A stretch of 8,531 nucleotides of DNA from Chloroflexota bacterium (GTDB taxonomy: Bacteria; Chloroflexota; Anaerolineae; JAADDB01): positions 1 through 8,531 of the forward strand of contig JAADDB010000047.1 in assembly GCA_013154135.1 (NCBI GenBank), given 5' to 3'. The notes below the pieces were generated by a model. The model had not been told where the DNA came from. It saw only the letters and a program-made list of their open reading frames with translations, and did no database searches. The position numbers were made by a program, and so were the translations under genes. Below are positions 1 to 5,489 of this stretch, piece by piece; within the stretch, counting starts at the first letter, position 1, and each line of letters begins with the position of its first letter.

Positions 1-35
1 GTTGCCACGTTTTGTCCAACGTCCCATCTGGCTCG

Positions 36-212
36 GCTGCAAAACTTCGTCGTACCCCGGCGGATGGGTCCGCACCTGGGCGGGGCCCCCACATTTCCGC
101 CCTCTGCCAAGAAAGCGTTCTGTGTGGTGGACGGACGAAGCCCACCACACAGAACCGTTCTCTCCGGGGACGAAGTCAACGTACGCTTATTCCAAAATCG
201 GACTTCTCCCCG
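36..212 (+). repeat. Multi-hairpin intergenic repeat, copy A
   Basis: This stretch has no gene and folds as consecutive hairpins in the same order as 8273-8452. H1 is at 60-73 (GCGGA, loop TGGG, TCCGC). H2 is at 78-102 (GGGCGG/CCGCCC). H3 is at 117-155, a perfect 14-bp stem starting GTTCTGTGTGG with an 11-nt loop containing GAAGC. H4 is at 165-212 (CGGGGA-C-GAAGTC pairing with GACTTC-TCCCCG). The primary sequence is diverged from copy D, but landmarks such as GGGTCCGC, GGCGGGG and CCACCACRCACA-type stem sequence align in order. It lies directly downstream of the minus-strand FtsK-like gene. The left boundary is approximate; positions 1-35 show nothing else I can name. Confidence 0.7.
165..212 (-). 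terminator. Possible hairpin terminator of the FtsK-like gene (H4 of repeat copy A)
   Basis: A 12-bp stem with one bulged base (CGGGGA/TCCCCG and GAAGTC/GACTTC) starts 4 nt past the minus-strand stop codon. The inner arms enclose 23 nt. No T-run follows on the minus strand, so classical intrinsic termination is not shown; it may act only as a 3' mRNA-stabilising hairpin. Confidence 0.35.
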
Positions 213-215
213 CTC

Positions 216-1307
216 TCATGTTGAGAGCAAACGACGGACCAGGCCTCGTGTCGGGGTGGCCCTCTGAGAGGGCCCGGAGGGGGATGGGGGCCGGGGACGT
301 CGTGCAGCCCATACCTGTTGCACATGTGCCCGCAACTCCTCGTCGGTGATGTGGGGGGCCTGGAAGTGGATAACTTCGCCCCCGGCCACCAGGATGAAAT
401 CCCCGTGCCCGCGCAGACGCTCCGCGCCACTGCCGCCGATGCCCGCGGCAACACGGGCGTCGTCCGCGCTGGCCACCCGGCCCACAATGCGCACGGGGAA
501 ATTCCCTTTCATCACACTGCCCAGCAGGGTGGAAGAAGGCTTTTGCGTCGCGGCTACGATGTGGATTCCCGCTTCCCGGCCCCGCTGGACCAGGCGTGTC
601 AGCGCTCGGGATGCCTTACGTCCCCCCACGCCTACCACCTCGGCCAGCTCATCCACAAACACCACCATGCGAGGCCAGGAGCTGCCCACCCGGTCCCGGG
701 TTTCCATCAGCGCGACGAGCTTTTCCAACATCGCGGTGATCGCGCCCATGTCCCGGACCACGCCCCCGCCCCAGACGTGGGGGAGGGTGATCAAGGGGGC
801 CAGCCCTCGGCCTTTGGGGTCCAGGAGGACCAGCTGGACTTGGGCCTGGCGATTCCACATGGCCAAGCTCAAGGCCATCAGGCGCATGAGCACCGTTTTC
901 CCGGACCCGGTGGTGCCTGCCAGGAGCACATGGGCCACATCTGGGCTGTCCAGTCGGAGGAGGAGGGGGGTTCCGTTTTCATCCAGGCCCAGGAGTGCGG
1001 TCGCGGGTGGCACCCGTTTCACCCGTTCCAGCAGCCGGCGCAGGGTGATGCGGGGCCGGTCTTGTCGGGGGACTTCGATCTCGATGTATCCGGCCCGCCG
1101 GTGGACTTCCACGTGTCGGGCGCCCAAGGCCATGGCTAATTCATCGGCCAGGGCCGCGATCTTGTTCACCCGGGTACCCAGGGGGGTGATGACTTCGAAC
1201 TTCACCGCCTGGGGGGTGATGCGTCCTCCCCGCACCTGGGCCGGCACCCGGTGGCTGGCCAGAACTAATTCAATTCGATCCGCTTGGGCGTCCAATGTGT
1301 GTCGCAT
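216..1307 (-). CDS. Stand-alone FtsK/SpoIIIE-type DNA translocase motor
   Basis: This is a 363-aa soluble protein with the FtsK motor fold. The N-terminal ~95 residues resemble the FtsK alpha (oligomerisation) domain, ending in a GYIEIEVPR segment. The RecA-like beta domain follows, with Walker A GTTGSGKT at 131-138 (catalytic K137), an LLDPKG strand near 161-166, Walker B VVFVDELAE with D219/E220, a QRGR motif near 241-244 and ATQKP near 253-257. It lacks the four transmembrane segments and proline/glutamine linker of cell-division FtsK, and no gamma winged-helix domain for KOPS recognition is visible; the tail (about 337-363) is Pro/Arg-rich. The ATG at 1307 is preferred because GAGGTG sits 6 nt upstream; the longer GTG start at 1316 lies inside that Shine-Dalgarno sequence. 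Family knowledge says such motors pump double-stranded DNA; its partner is unknown. Plasmid or integrative-element origin is an alternative, though no transfer genes are adjacent. Confidence 0.85.
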   Translation of the reverse strand: MRHTLDAQADRIELVLASHRVPAQVRGGRITPQAVKFEVITPLGTRVNKIAALADELAMALGARHVEVHRRAGYIEIEVPRQDRPRITLRRLLERVKRVPPATALLGLDENGTPLLLRLDSPDVAHVLLAGTTGSGKTVLMRLMALSLAMWNRQAQVQLVLLDPKGRGLAPLITLPHVWGGGVVRDMGAITAMLEKLVALMETRDRVGSSWPRMVVFVDELAEVVGVGGRKASRALTRLVQRGREAGIHIVAATQKPSSTLLGSVMKGNFPVRIVGRVASADDARVAAGIGGSGAERLRGHGDFILVAGGEVIHFQAPHITDEELRAHVQQVWAARRPRPPSPSGPSQRATPTRGLVRRLLST

Positions 1308-1313
1308 GATGCA

Positions 1314-1319
1314 CACCTC
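1314..1319 (-). promoter_or_regulatory. Shine-Dalgarno GAGGTG deciding the FtsK-like start
   Basis: GAGGTG on the minus strand with a 6-nt spacer to the ATG at 1305-1307. It overlaps the alternative upstream GTG codon, which therefore has no ribosome binding site of its own. Confidence 0.7.
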
Positions 1320-1332
1320 ATCTGGCGATGTT

Positions 1333-1346
1333 AGAACATCCGTTCT
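1333..1346. promoter_or_regulatory. LexA-like operator (GAAC-N4-GTTC) downstream of the transcription start
   Basis: AGAACATCCGTTCT has perfect 5-bp arms and contains GAAC-N4-GTTC, the core of the Gram-positive-type LexA (Cheo/DinR) box. It lies about +9 to +22 relative to the start predicted from the promoter at 1361-1388, in the untranslated leader of the FtsK-like gene. Binding there would block transcription. LexA is inferred from the motif; another repressor with a similar site is possible. Confidence 0.55.
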
Positions 1347-1360
1347 CCTCGACGGCTTCT

Positions 1361-1388
1361 ATTATAGCACAGATGTTCGGTCTGTCAA
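1361..1388 (-). promoter_or_regulatory. Near-perfect sigma70 promoter of the FtsK-like gene
   Basis: On the minus strand TTGACA (1383-1388) and TATAAT (1361-1366) are both exact consensus hexamers, separated by 16 bp. The predicted start is near 1354, giving a leader of roughly 47 nt to the ATG. A promoter this strong for a DNA motor gene implies repression under normal growth, which agrees with the operator-like sites at 1333-1346 and 1367-1378. Confidence 0.85.
1367..1378. promoter_or_regulatory. Second, imperfect LexA-like operator in the promoter spacer
   Basis: Read on the minus strand this is GAACATCTGTGC, one mismatch from GAAC-N4-GTTC. It shares GAACATCYGTKCT (11 of 13 bases) with the site at 1333-1346 read in the other orientation. 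It occupies the spacer between -35 and -10, and the two site centres are 33 bp apart, about three helical turns. Confidence 0.4.
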
Positions 1389-1448
1389 GGGGGAAAAGGG
1401 GCGTTTAGGAAAAGTTCATGGGGATATTGGGGAAATTTGGGTAATGGA

Positions 1449-1483
1449 TGATAACGATTGACGATTGATGAGTAACGATTATG
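1449..1483 (+). repeat. 7-bp short tandem repeat block 1 (GATTGAC/GAGTAAC type)
   Basis: Five consecutive in-phase heptamers, each a variant of GAKTRAC; exact GATTGAC and GAGTAAC units are present and the end units are degenerate. The same unit vocabulary recurs at 1524-1551, 1638-1665 and 8204-8238. Confidence 0.75.
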
Positions 1484-1523
1484 GAGGTGGCTGAGGGGCG
1501 AGGTCGGCCGGGATGGGCGAAGA

Positions 1524-1551
1524 GCCTAACGCATAACGAGTAACGAGTAAA
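1524..1551 (+). repeat. 7-bp short tandem repeat block 2
   Basis: Four in-phase heptamers ending in TAAC or TAAA. The last two are GAGTAAC and GAGTAAA, the same pair that opens the block at 8204-8238; the first two begin GCC and GCA and look like decayed units. Confidence 0.7.
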
Positions 1552-1616
1552 AGTGTCTGGGGGGGGTAGCCCCGGGCGTTCGCGCATGCCCCCACATCGC
1601 CGTTCACGAACGGTAA

Positions 1617-1636
1617 GGGCGCACGGCCGTGCGCCC
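1617..1636. repeat. Perfect 20-bp palindrome, REP-like
   Basis: The left half GGGCGCACGG is followed by its exact reverse complement with no loop. Pairing extends outward as TAAGGG against CCCCCTTA with a 2-nt bulge, giving a long GC-rich cruciform or hairpin directly next to heptamer block 3. There is no T-run adequate for a terminator, and neither flanking gene points at it. It resembles REP-type intergenic palindromes. Confidence 0.6.
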
Positions 1637-1637
1637 C

Positions 1638-1665
1638 CTTAATCGTCAATCGTTACTCGTTAGCT
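1638..1665 (-). repeat. 7-bp short tandem repeat block 3 (inverted)
   Basis: On the minus strand this reads as four heptamers including exact GAGTAAC, GATTGAC and a GATTAA-type unit, in the same order as the end of the block at 8204-8238. It is inverted relative to blocks 1 and 2, so block 1 and block 3 form a long-range inverted repeat. Confidence 0.75.
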
Positions 1666-1691
1666 CCCCCCCTTTTCCCCATGTTCAGTTT

Positions 1692-1725
1692 CCCGTTCCA
1701 CGGTCAAATGTGTACAATGAACGGG
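1692..1725 (+). promoter_or_regulatory. Candidate promoter/operator region of the 67-aa gene
   Basis: TACAAT at 1713-1718 is a plausible -10 box, but no convincing -35 lies 16-18 bp upstream. The -10 is enclosed by an inverted repeat, CCCGTTC at 1692-1698 and GAACGGG at 1719-1725, separated by 20 bp. This could be a split operator or a chance match. Confidence 0.3.
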
Positions 1726-1801
1726 TGGGCCTATTGACGTGTGTTGTCACGCGTCCCCATCCGGGAGTGGAGGGAAAAACCGGCCCAAAAGGAGGCAGCG
1801 T

Positions 1802-2005
1802 ATGAGCGCACTCAAGAGACCGTATTGGAAAATCCGGCAATACGTGCGACTGCGCAACGTATCGGAGCACAATATCCTCCTTCACCTACCGACCGGAGAG
1901 CAGCGCCTGGATCGCGGACGTGCCCTCCTTATCCCGCAGTACGCGCTGGATGACCCGGAGATCCGTTCTTACCTGGACAAACAGTGGGTCACCGTGGAAA
2001 AGTGA
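1802..2005 (+). CDS. Small 67-residue protein of unknown function
   Basis: I do not recognise this family. The 67-aa product is basic at its N-terminus (KRPYWKIRQYVRLRN), then has a predicted short beta-strand segment (NILLHLPTGEQRLDRGRALLIP) and an acidic-basic helical end (DDPEIRSYLDKQWVTVEK). There is no signal peptide, membrane segment or cysteine. The ATG at 1802 is chosen because AAGGAGG lies 6 nt upstream; a longer frame from GTG 1739 would read through that Shine-Dalgarno sequence and has an atypical basic leader. The stop lies 49 nt before the HerA-like ATPase gene, which has its own ribosome binding site, so the two are probably co-transcribed. A DNA- or protein-binding accessory of that ATPase is a guess from position alone. 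Confidence 0.75.
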   Translation: MSALKRPYWKIRQYVRLRNVSEHNILLHLPTGEQRLDRGRALLIPQYALDDPEIRSYLDKQWVTVEK

Positions 2006-2054
2006 ATGACACCATGGCCTACGCCTGAACAGACCGAGGAAGGAGAGTAGAAGC

Positions 2055-4601
2055 ATGATCCCTGCACCACCTGAACGCCTGGGCAGTTTTTACCTGGGTG
2101 CCCTGTACGACCTGGATAAGGGTGAATACCATCCGCCCACGGTCAACTACGACGCGCGCGATCTCACCACCCACGCGGTGGTCGTGGGCATGACCGGCAG
2201 CGGCAAGACCGGTCTTTGCATCGGCTTGCTGGAGGAGGCCGCGTTGGACCAGGTGCCGGCCATCCTCATCGACCCCAAAGGGGATGTGACCAACCTCCTT
2301 TTGCAATTCCCCGAGCTTCGTCCTGAGGACTTCCGGCCCTGGATCAACCCGGATGACGCGCGGCGCAAGGGCATGACGCCCGACGAGTACGCGGCCTACA
2401 TTGCCAAGCGCTGGCGGGAAGGCCTGGCCGAGTGGGGCATCGGGCCGGAGCGCATCCGCCGACTGCAGGCCGCCGCGGATTACACCATCTACACCCCCGG
2501 CTCCCACGCGGGCATCCCCGTCAACATCCTGGGCAGCCTGGCCGCGCCCGACCTGGATTTCGAGGAACACACCGAGGCCATCCGAGAGCGTATTACCGGC
2601 ACCGTGGCCGCGCTCCTCAGCCTCATGGGCATCAAAGCCGACCCCACCCGGAGCCGGGAAGCCATCCTCCTGGCCAACATCTTCGAGCATTACTGGCGCC
2701 AAGGCCAGGATTTGGACCTGAACACCCTCATCAACGCCATCCAAAATCCCCCCGTGCGCCAGTTAGGGGTCTTTGACGTGGACACCTTCTTCCCGCCCCA
2801 GGACCGGTTCGAACTGGCCATGGCCCTGAACACCCTCATTGCTTCCCCCAACTTCCGGGCCTGGCTGGAAGGGGATCCCTTGGACATCGACGCGCTCTAC
2901 TGGACCGAGGATGGCAAGCCGCGGCACAGCATCTTCTACATCGCCCACCTCTCCGAACACGAGCGCATGTTCTTCGTCACCCTGTTGCTGGAGAGTTTGG
3001 TGACCTGGGTACGGCGGCAATCGGGCACCACCAGCTTGCGGTCACTCCTCTACTTCGATGAAGTCTTCGGCTACATGCCGCCCGTGTCCGAACCTCCTTC
3101 CAAGCGACCCCTTCTCACCCTGCTCAAACAGGCCCGAGCCTTTGGCCTGGGGCTCGTCCTCGTCACCCAGAACCCGGTGGACATCGATTACAAAGGTCTG
3201 ACCAACGCGGGGACCTGGTTCATCGGCAAGCTCCAGGCGGAGCGGGATAAGGAGCGGGTTCTCCAGGGGCTGAAGGGCGCCATTGCCGCGGCCGGAGGGT
3301 CTGTGGAGGCGGATTACGACGAGATCATCACCCGGTTGCGCAGTCGGGTCTTCCTCATGCACAACGTCCACGAGCCGGAACCCATCGTCTTCCACACCCG
3401 ATGGGTCATGAGCTACCTGCGAGGGCCCCTCACCCGGCCTCAGATCGAGCAACTCATGCGGGAGAAGAAGCGACAGCGCTCGTCAACGCCCGACGCGGTC
3501 GCTCCCGCCCCCGGTGAAGCGCGGGTCCAGGCCACTCAGGAGGCCCCGGCCGCCGATGTGCCCGAAGGGTATACGCCCACCCCGCCTGCGCTGCCGCCCG
3601 GTGTCCCCCAAGTCTTCCTGCCCATAGAAGTGGACAAGGGCACGGCCGTGCGCCGCGCGCTGGAACAAGTGGGCGATGGAGAGGTGGAACGGGTGGACCT
3701 GGTGTATGAGCCGGGGATCCTGGGCATCGCGATGGTCCGCTTTCTGGACCGGAAACGGCGCATCGACAAGACGGTGCGCAAGGTACTCCTGGCCCCTCCG
3801 CCGAGCAGCATGGGCACGGTGAATTGGGAGGAGGCAGAGCAGTTGCCCTTGGACCCGGACCGGCTGCGCAGCGCACCGGAATCCGTGCCCGAGGCCTCGG
3901 CCGTCCTCTTTGCCCTGCCTCCGGAGGGCGCGAACAGCCCGCGGGAGTTCAAGCGTTTGCAGAAGGACTTGGCCGACTGGCTCTATCACAACAGTCGGTT
4001 GACCATCAAGGTGCACCCGGTTCTCAAACTCTTCAAGGCGCCGGATGAGCGGGAGCGGGATTTCCGGGTGCGGGTGAGGCAGGCCGCACGGGAGCAACGG
4101 GATGCGGCCATCGACAAGGTGGAGGCCAAGTACGCGAAGCGGCTGGATCGGCTTCAGGATCGGCTGGAGCGGTTGGAGCGCACGCTGGAGGACGCGGAGG
4201 CTGAGTACGAAGCCCGCAAGCGGGAGACCCTCCTCAGTGTGGGGGAGACGGTCCTCAGCTTCTTCATGGGACGGCGCCGTTCGGTCACCACCGTGGCCAG
4301 CAAGCACCGGATGAGCAGCCGGCTCAAGCGCAAGATCGAGGACACCCAAGAGGAGATCGACGAGATCCAGCAGGAGATCGAGGAGCTGAACGAGGAACTC
4401 CAGGCCGAGATCGACGAGATCAAACAGCAGTGGGAAGAAGTCCTGGACGACATTGAGGAGGACGCGATCAAGCCGCGACGGGCCGACATCCAGGTGGAGC
4501 AAGTGGCTTTGGCCTGGCGCCCTTACTGGCGGGTTGTGGTGAGGACGTCCTTTGGCCGGGAGAGTGTCCTCGTCCCGGCTTACAACACGGTTATGAGTTA
4601 G
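2055..4601 (+). CDS. HerA/DUF87-like P-loop ATPase with C-terminal coiled-coil hairpin
   Basis: This 848-aa protein belongs to the HerA/FtsK/VirB4 P-loop superfamily. Walker A is GMTGSGKT at 45-52, followed by LIDPKGD at 71-77, a helical insertion at about 100-290, Walker B LLYFDEVFGY with D335/E336, a KQARAFGLG stretch carrying R361 and a VTQNP sensor-like motif at 370-374. A Pro/Ala linker at 480-518 leads to a mixed alpha/beta region (520-665). Next come two highly charged helices, about 671-727 and 755-803, separated by a non-coil tip containing FFMGRRR. This is an antiparallel coiled-coil arrangement recalling Rad50/SMC arms on a small scale. A short beta-rich end (806-848) follows. No transmembrane segment is seen. 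Family members are hexameric motors acting on DNA or moving polymers; the substrate here is unknown. The ATG at 2055 has a GGAG-containing purine stretch at 2036-2047. Confidence 0.85.
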   Translation: MIPAPPERLGSFYLGALYDLDKGEYHPPTVNYDARDLTTHAVVVGMTGSGKTGLCIGLLEEAALDQVPAILIDPKGDVTNLLLQFPELRPEDFRPWINPDDARRKGMTPDEYAAYIAKRWREGLAEWGIGPERIRRLQAAADYTIYTPGSHAGIPVNILGSLAAPDLDFEEHTEAIRERITGTVAALLSLMGIKADPTRSREAILLANIFEHYWRQGQDLDLNTLINAIQNPPVRQLGVFDVDTFFPPQDRFELAMALNTLIASPNFRAWLEGDPLDIDALYWTEDGKPRHSIFYIAHLSEHERMFFVTLLLESLVTWVRRQSGTTSLRSLLYFDEVFGYMPPVSEPPSKRPLLTLLKQARAFGLGLVLVTQNPVDIDYKGLTNAGTWFIGKLQAERDKERVLQGLKGAIAAAGGSVEADYDEIITRLRSRVFLMHNVHEPEPIVFHTRWVMSYLRGPLTRPQIEQLMREKKRQRSSTPDAVAPAPGEARVQATQEAPAADVPEGYTPTPPALPPGVPQVFLPIEVDKGTAVRRALEQVGDGEVERVDLVYEPGILGIAMVRFLDRKRRIDKTVRKVLLAPPPSSMGTVNWEEAEQLPLDPDRLRSAPESVPEASAVLFALPPEGANSPREFKRLQKDLADWLYHNSRLTIKVHPVLKLFKAPDERERDFRVRVRQAAREQRDAAIDKVEAKYAKRLDRLQDRLERLERTLEDAEAEYEARKRETLLSVGETVLSFFMGRRRSVTTVASKHRMSSRLKRKIEDTQEEIDEIQQEIEELNEELQAEIDEIKQQWEEVLDDIEEDAIKPRRADIQVEQVALAWRPYWRVVVRTSFGRESVLVPAYNTVMS

Positions 4602-4612
4602 GACTGGGATTT

Positions 4613-4624
4613 GGGGCCGGCCCC
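4613..4624. other. 12-bp perfect palindrome after the HerA-like gene
   Basis: GGGGCCGGCCCC lies 11 nt after the ATPase stop codon. It has no loop and no T-run, so termination is doubtful. The remaining 121-nt gap to the next gene shows no clear promoter, leaving read-through into the winged-helix gene possible. Confidence 0.25.
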
Positions 4625-4722
4625 CACCACAAACAGTTTGGCTCTGATGGGTACGGATTCGGCTGAAAAAGGGCAGAGGAGCGTGGGTACCTGATACACG
4701 CGACCAAGGCGAAACGCGGACC

Positions 4723-5022
4723 ATGCTTTTACGCATCTTGGAAGTACTTCGGGAAACCGGTGGGGCCATCACGTTGCAGGACTTGGAAGCCCGGGTGCAC
4801 GTGTCCCGGGAGGTTTTGCGCGATCAGTTGGCCTTGTTGGAGAAGAAGGGGTATGTGCGCAGGGAACAGTGGGGCGGGACGTGTCCGGATGTGGAGCCCG
4901 GGCAGGAGACCCAATCCCCGGCCTGTCGTCTGTGCCCCCTGAAGGTGTACTGTGCTCCCTCCCGGGCTCCGTTGGGCACCGTGTACCGCCTGGTAGACGA
5001 TTCCCACCTCCCGAGCGGTTGA
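4723..5022 (+). CDS. FeoC-like winged-helix protein with four-cysteine cluster
   Basis: This is a 99-aa protein. Residues 1-50 form a small winged helix: helices around LLRILEVLRETG, ITLQDLEARV and SREVLRDQLALLEKKG, then a wing at YVRREQW. This is the DeoR/FeoC-type arrangement. Residues 54-77 hold four cysteines, C54-X13-C68-X2-C71-X5-C77, suited to an iron-sulfur cluster or zinc. FeoC proteins have a similar size and a cysteine loop in the wing, but the spacing here is wider than the usual CX4CX2C-type pattern. No feoA or feoB is in the window. The start codon has only a weak purine-rich upstream sequence, and no better in-frame start is apparent. It could be a redox- or iron-sensing regulator, or a helper of an unlinked transporter. 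It follows the HerA-like gene on the same strand by 121 nt. Confidence 0.65.
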   Translation: MLLRILEVLRETGGAITLQDLEARVHVSREVLRDQLALLEKKGYVRREQWGGTCPDVEPGQETQSPACRLCPLKVYCAPSRAPLGTVYRLVDDSHLPSG

Positions 5023-5129
5023 GCCTGTCATCGCGTGTTCAGGGCTGATGGGGAGGCCCGTGCAGCGTTGTGAGCTCCTGTCTTGGTTGGATCCCGCGGC
5101 GTGGGCCACATCCCAACCGGGCCAGAGCG

Positions 5130-5177
5130 TTGACAGGGAGGCGTCCTTTGATTTACAATTGCATGATGCACTCATGC
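5130..5177 (+). promoter_or_regulatory. Strong promoter with a dyad at the start site, upstream of the EF-G gene
   Basis: TTGACA at 5130-5135 and TACAAT at 5154-5159 are separated by 18 bp. Directly after comes GCATGA-N5-TCATGC (5161-5177), a perfect 6-bp dyad covering the predicted start near 5166. It could be a repressor site or a 5' mRNA hairpin. The only gene downstream is the EF-G homologue at 5490, so the leader would be about 320 nt. Confidence 0.6.
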
Positions 5178-5183
5178 AGCAAC

Positions 5184-5226
5184 GGAACCGCGGTCCTCGC
5201 ATGGTCGCGAGGACGGCCGGTTTTCC
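5184..5226 (+). other. Leader hairpin in the EF-G 5' region
   Basis: GTCCTCGC (5193-5200) pairs with GCGAGGAC (5207-5214) around a 6-nt loop. A second helix, AACCG (5186-5190) with CGGTT (5218-5222), extends it across a small internal loop. A short run TTTT (5221-5224) overlaps the 3' side. It begins about 20 nt after the predicted transcript start and could be an attenuator-like or stabilising structure; no riboswitch class is recognised. Confidence 0.35.
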
Positions 5227-5282
5227 AACGCTGGCTCCACTGAAAAGGGACGCACGGGCCCCGACACATCATTCTCTCCCGG

Positions 5283-5402
5283 GAACCCTGTTTTGCGTGG
5301 GCGGGGGACGGGTGAAGCCCGGCCCGCTACCCAGTCAAAGCGCTTTCCTGGCACAGGGCGAAAACATCGGCGCCCTGCGGAGGGGCGGATCTCTCCGCGG
5401 TC
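5283..5402 (-). repeat. Multi-hairpin intergenic repeat, copy C (inverted)
   Basis: Read on the minus strand the order matches copies A and D. H1 is at 5385-5398 (GCGGA, TCTC, TCCGC). H2 is at 5354-5377 (CAGGGCG with CGCCCTG, 10-nt loop). H3, decayed, is at 5292-5339 (TTTG/CAAA, TGGG/CCCA, CGGG/CCCG). The H2 segment matches copy D at 21 of 24 positions with all three changes C to T. H2 keeps perfect pairing despite a changed base pair (G-C in D, A-T in C). H4 is not recognisable here. The copy lies within the long leader of the EF-G gene. Confidence 0.7.
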
Positions 5403-5489
5403 GGGATCTGTGCGTTCATCAGCTGTCATACATGGAGTTTTTTCAGCAGAGCCAACGTTTATCCCCGAAAAGAAGGCGAGGAGGCACGA
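5403..5489 (+). promoter_or_regulatory. EF-G proximal leader with strong Shine-Dalgarno
   Basis: GAGGAGG at 5478-5484 lies 5 nt before the ATG at 5490 and fixes the start. A TTTTTT run at 5438-5443 follows no strong hairpin. I see no second promoter good enough to report in this stretch. Confidence 0.55.

Larger units (their letters stand above)
1389..1740. other. Non-coding divergent intergenic region
   Basis: About 350 nt between the FtsK-like promoter and the 67-aa gene. No open frame here has coding character. The part at 1400-1450 is AT-richer than its surroundings with loosely repeated GGGGAWAT/GGGTAAT words. The rest holds three heptamer blocks, a small GTTC-AC-GAAC hairpin near 1601-1612 (CCGTTC/GAACGG) and the 20-bp palindrome at 1617-1636. 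Confidence 0.6.

Noticed and set aside
346..1461. 371-codon plus-strand frame opposite the FtsK-like gene
   Set aside because: Arg/Ser/Thr-rich antisense translation with no motifs; the minus strand encodes unmistakable Walker A and B motifs with a promoter and ribosome binding site.
1449..1551. Possible CRISPR array
   Set aside because: The units are 7 bp, contiguous and without unique spacers, and no cas genes are present.
2007..2051. Short frame (14 codons) between the 67-aa gene and the ATPase gene
   Set aside because: It has no ribosome binding site of its own, no supporting composition, and overlaps the Shine-Dalgarno of the ATPase gene.
3483..4772. 429-codon minus-strand frame opposite the HerA-like gene
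   Set aside because: Leucine/aspartate-rich antisense of the coiled-coil codons, with no domain signature; the plus-strand gene has Walker motifs and a Shine-Dalgarno sequence.
5184..5226. T-box-like word GGAACCGCGG in the EF-G leader
   Set aside because: The full T-box consensus begins AGGGTGG, which is absent. Only about 15-20 nt of leader precedes it from the predicted start, leaving no room for stem I, and the downstream gene is not an aminoacyl-tRNA synthetase, amino-acid biosynthesis or transport gene.
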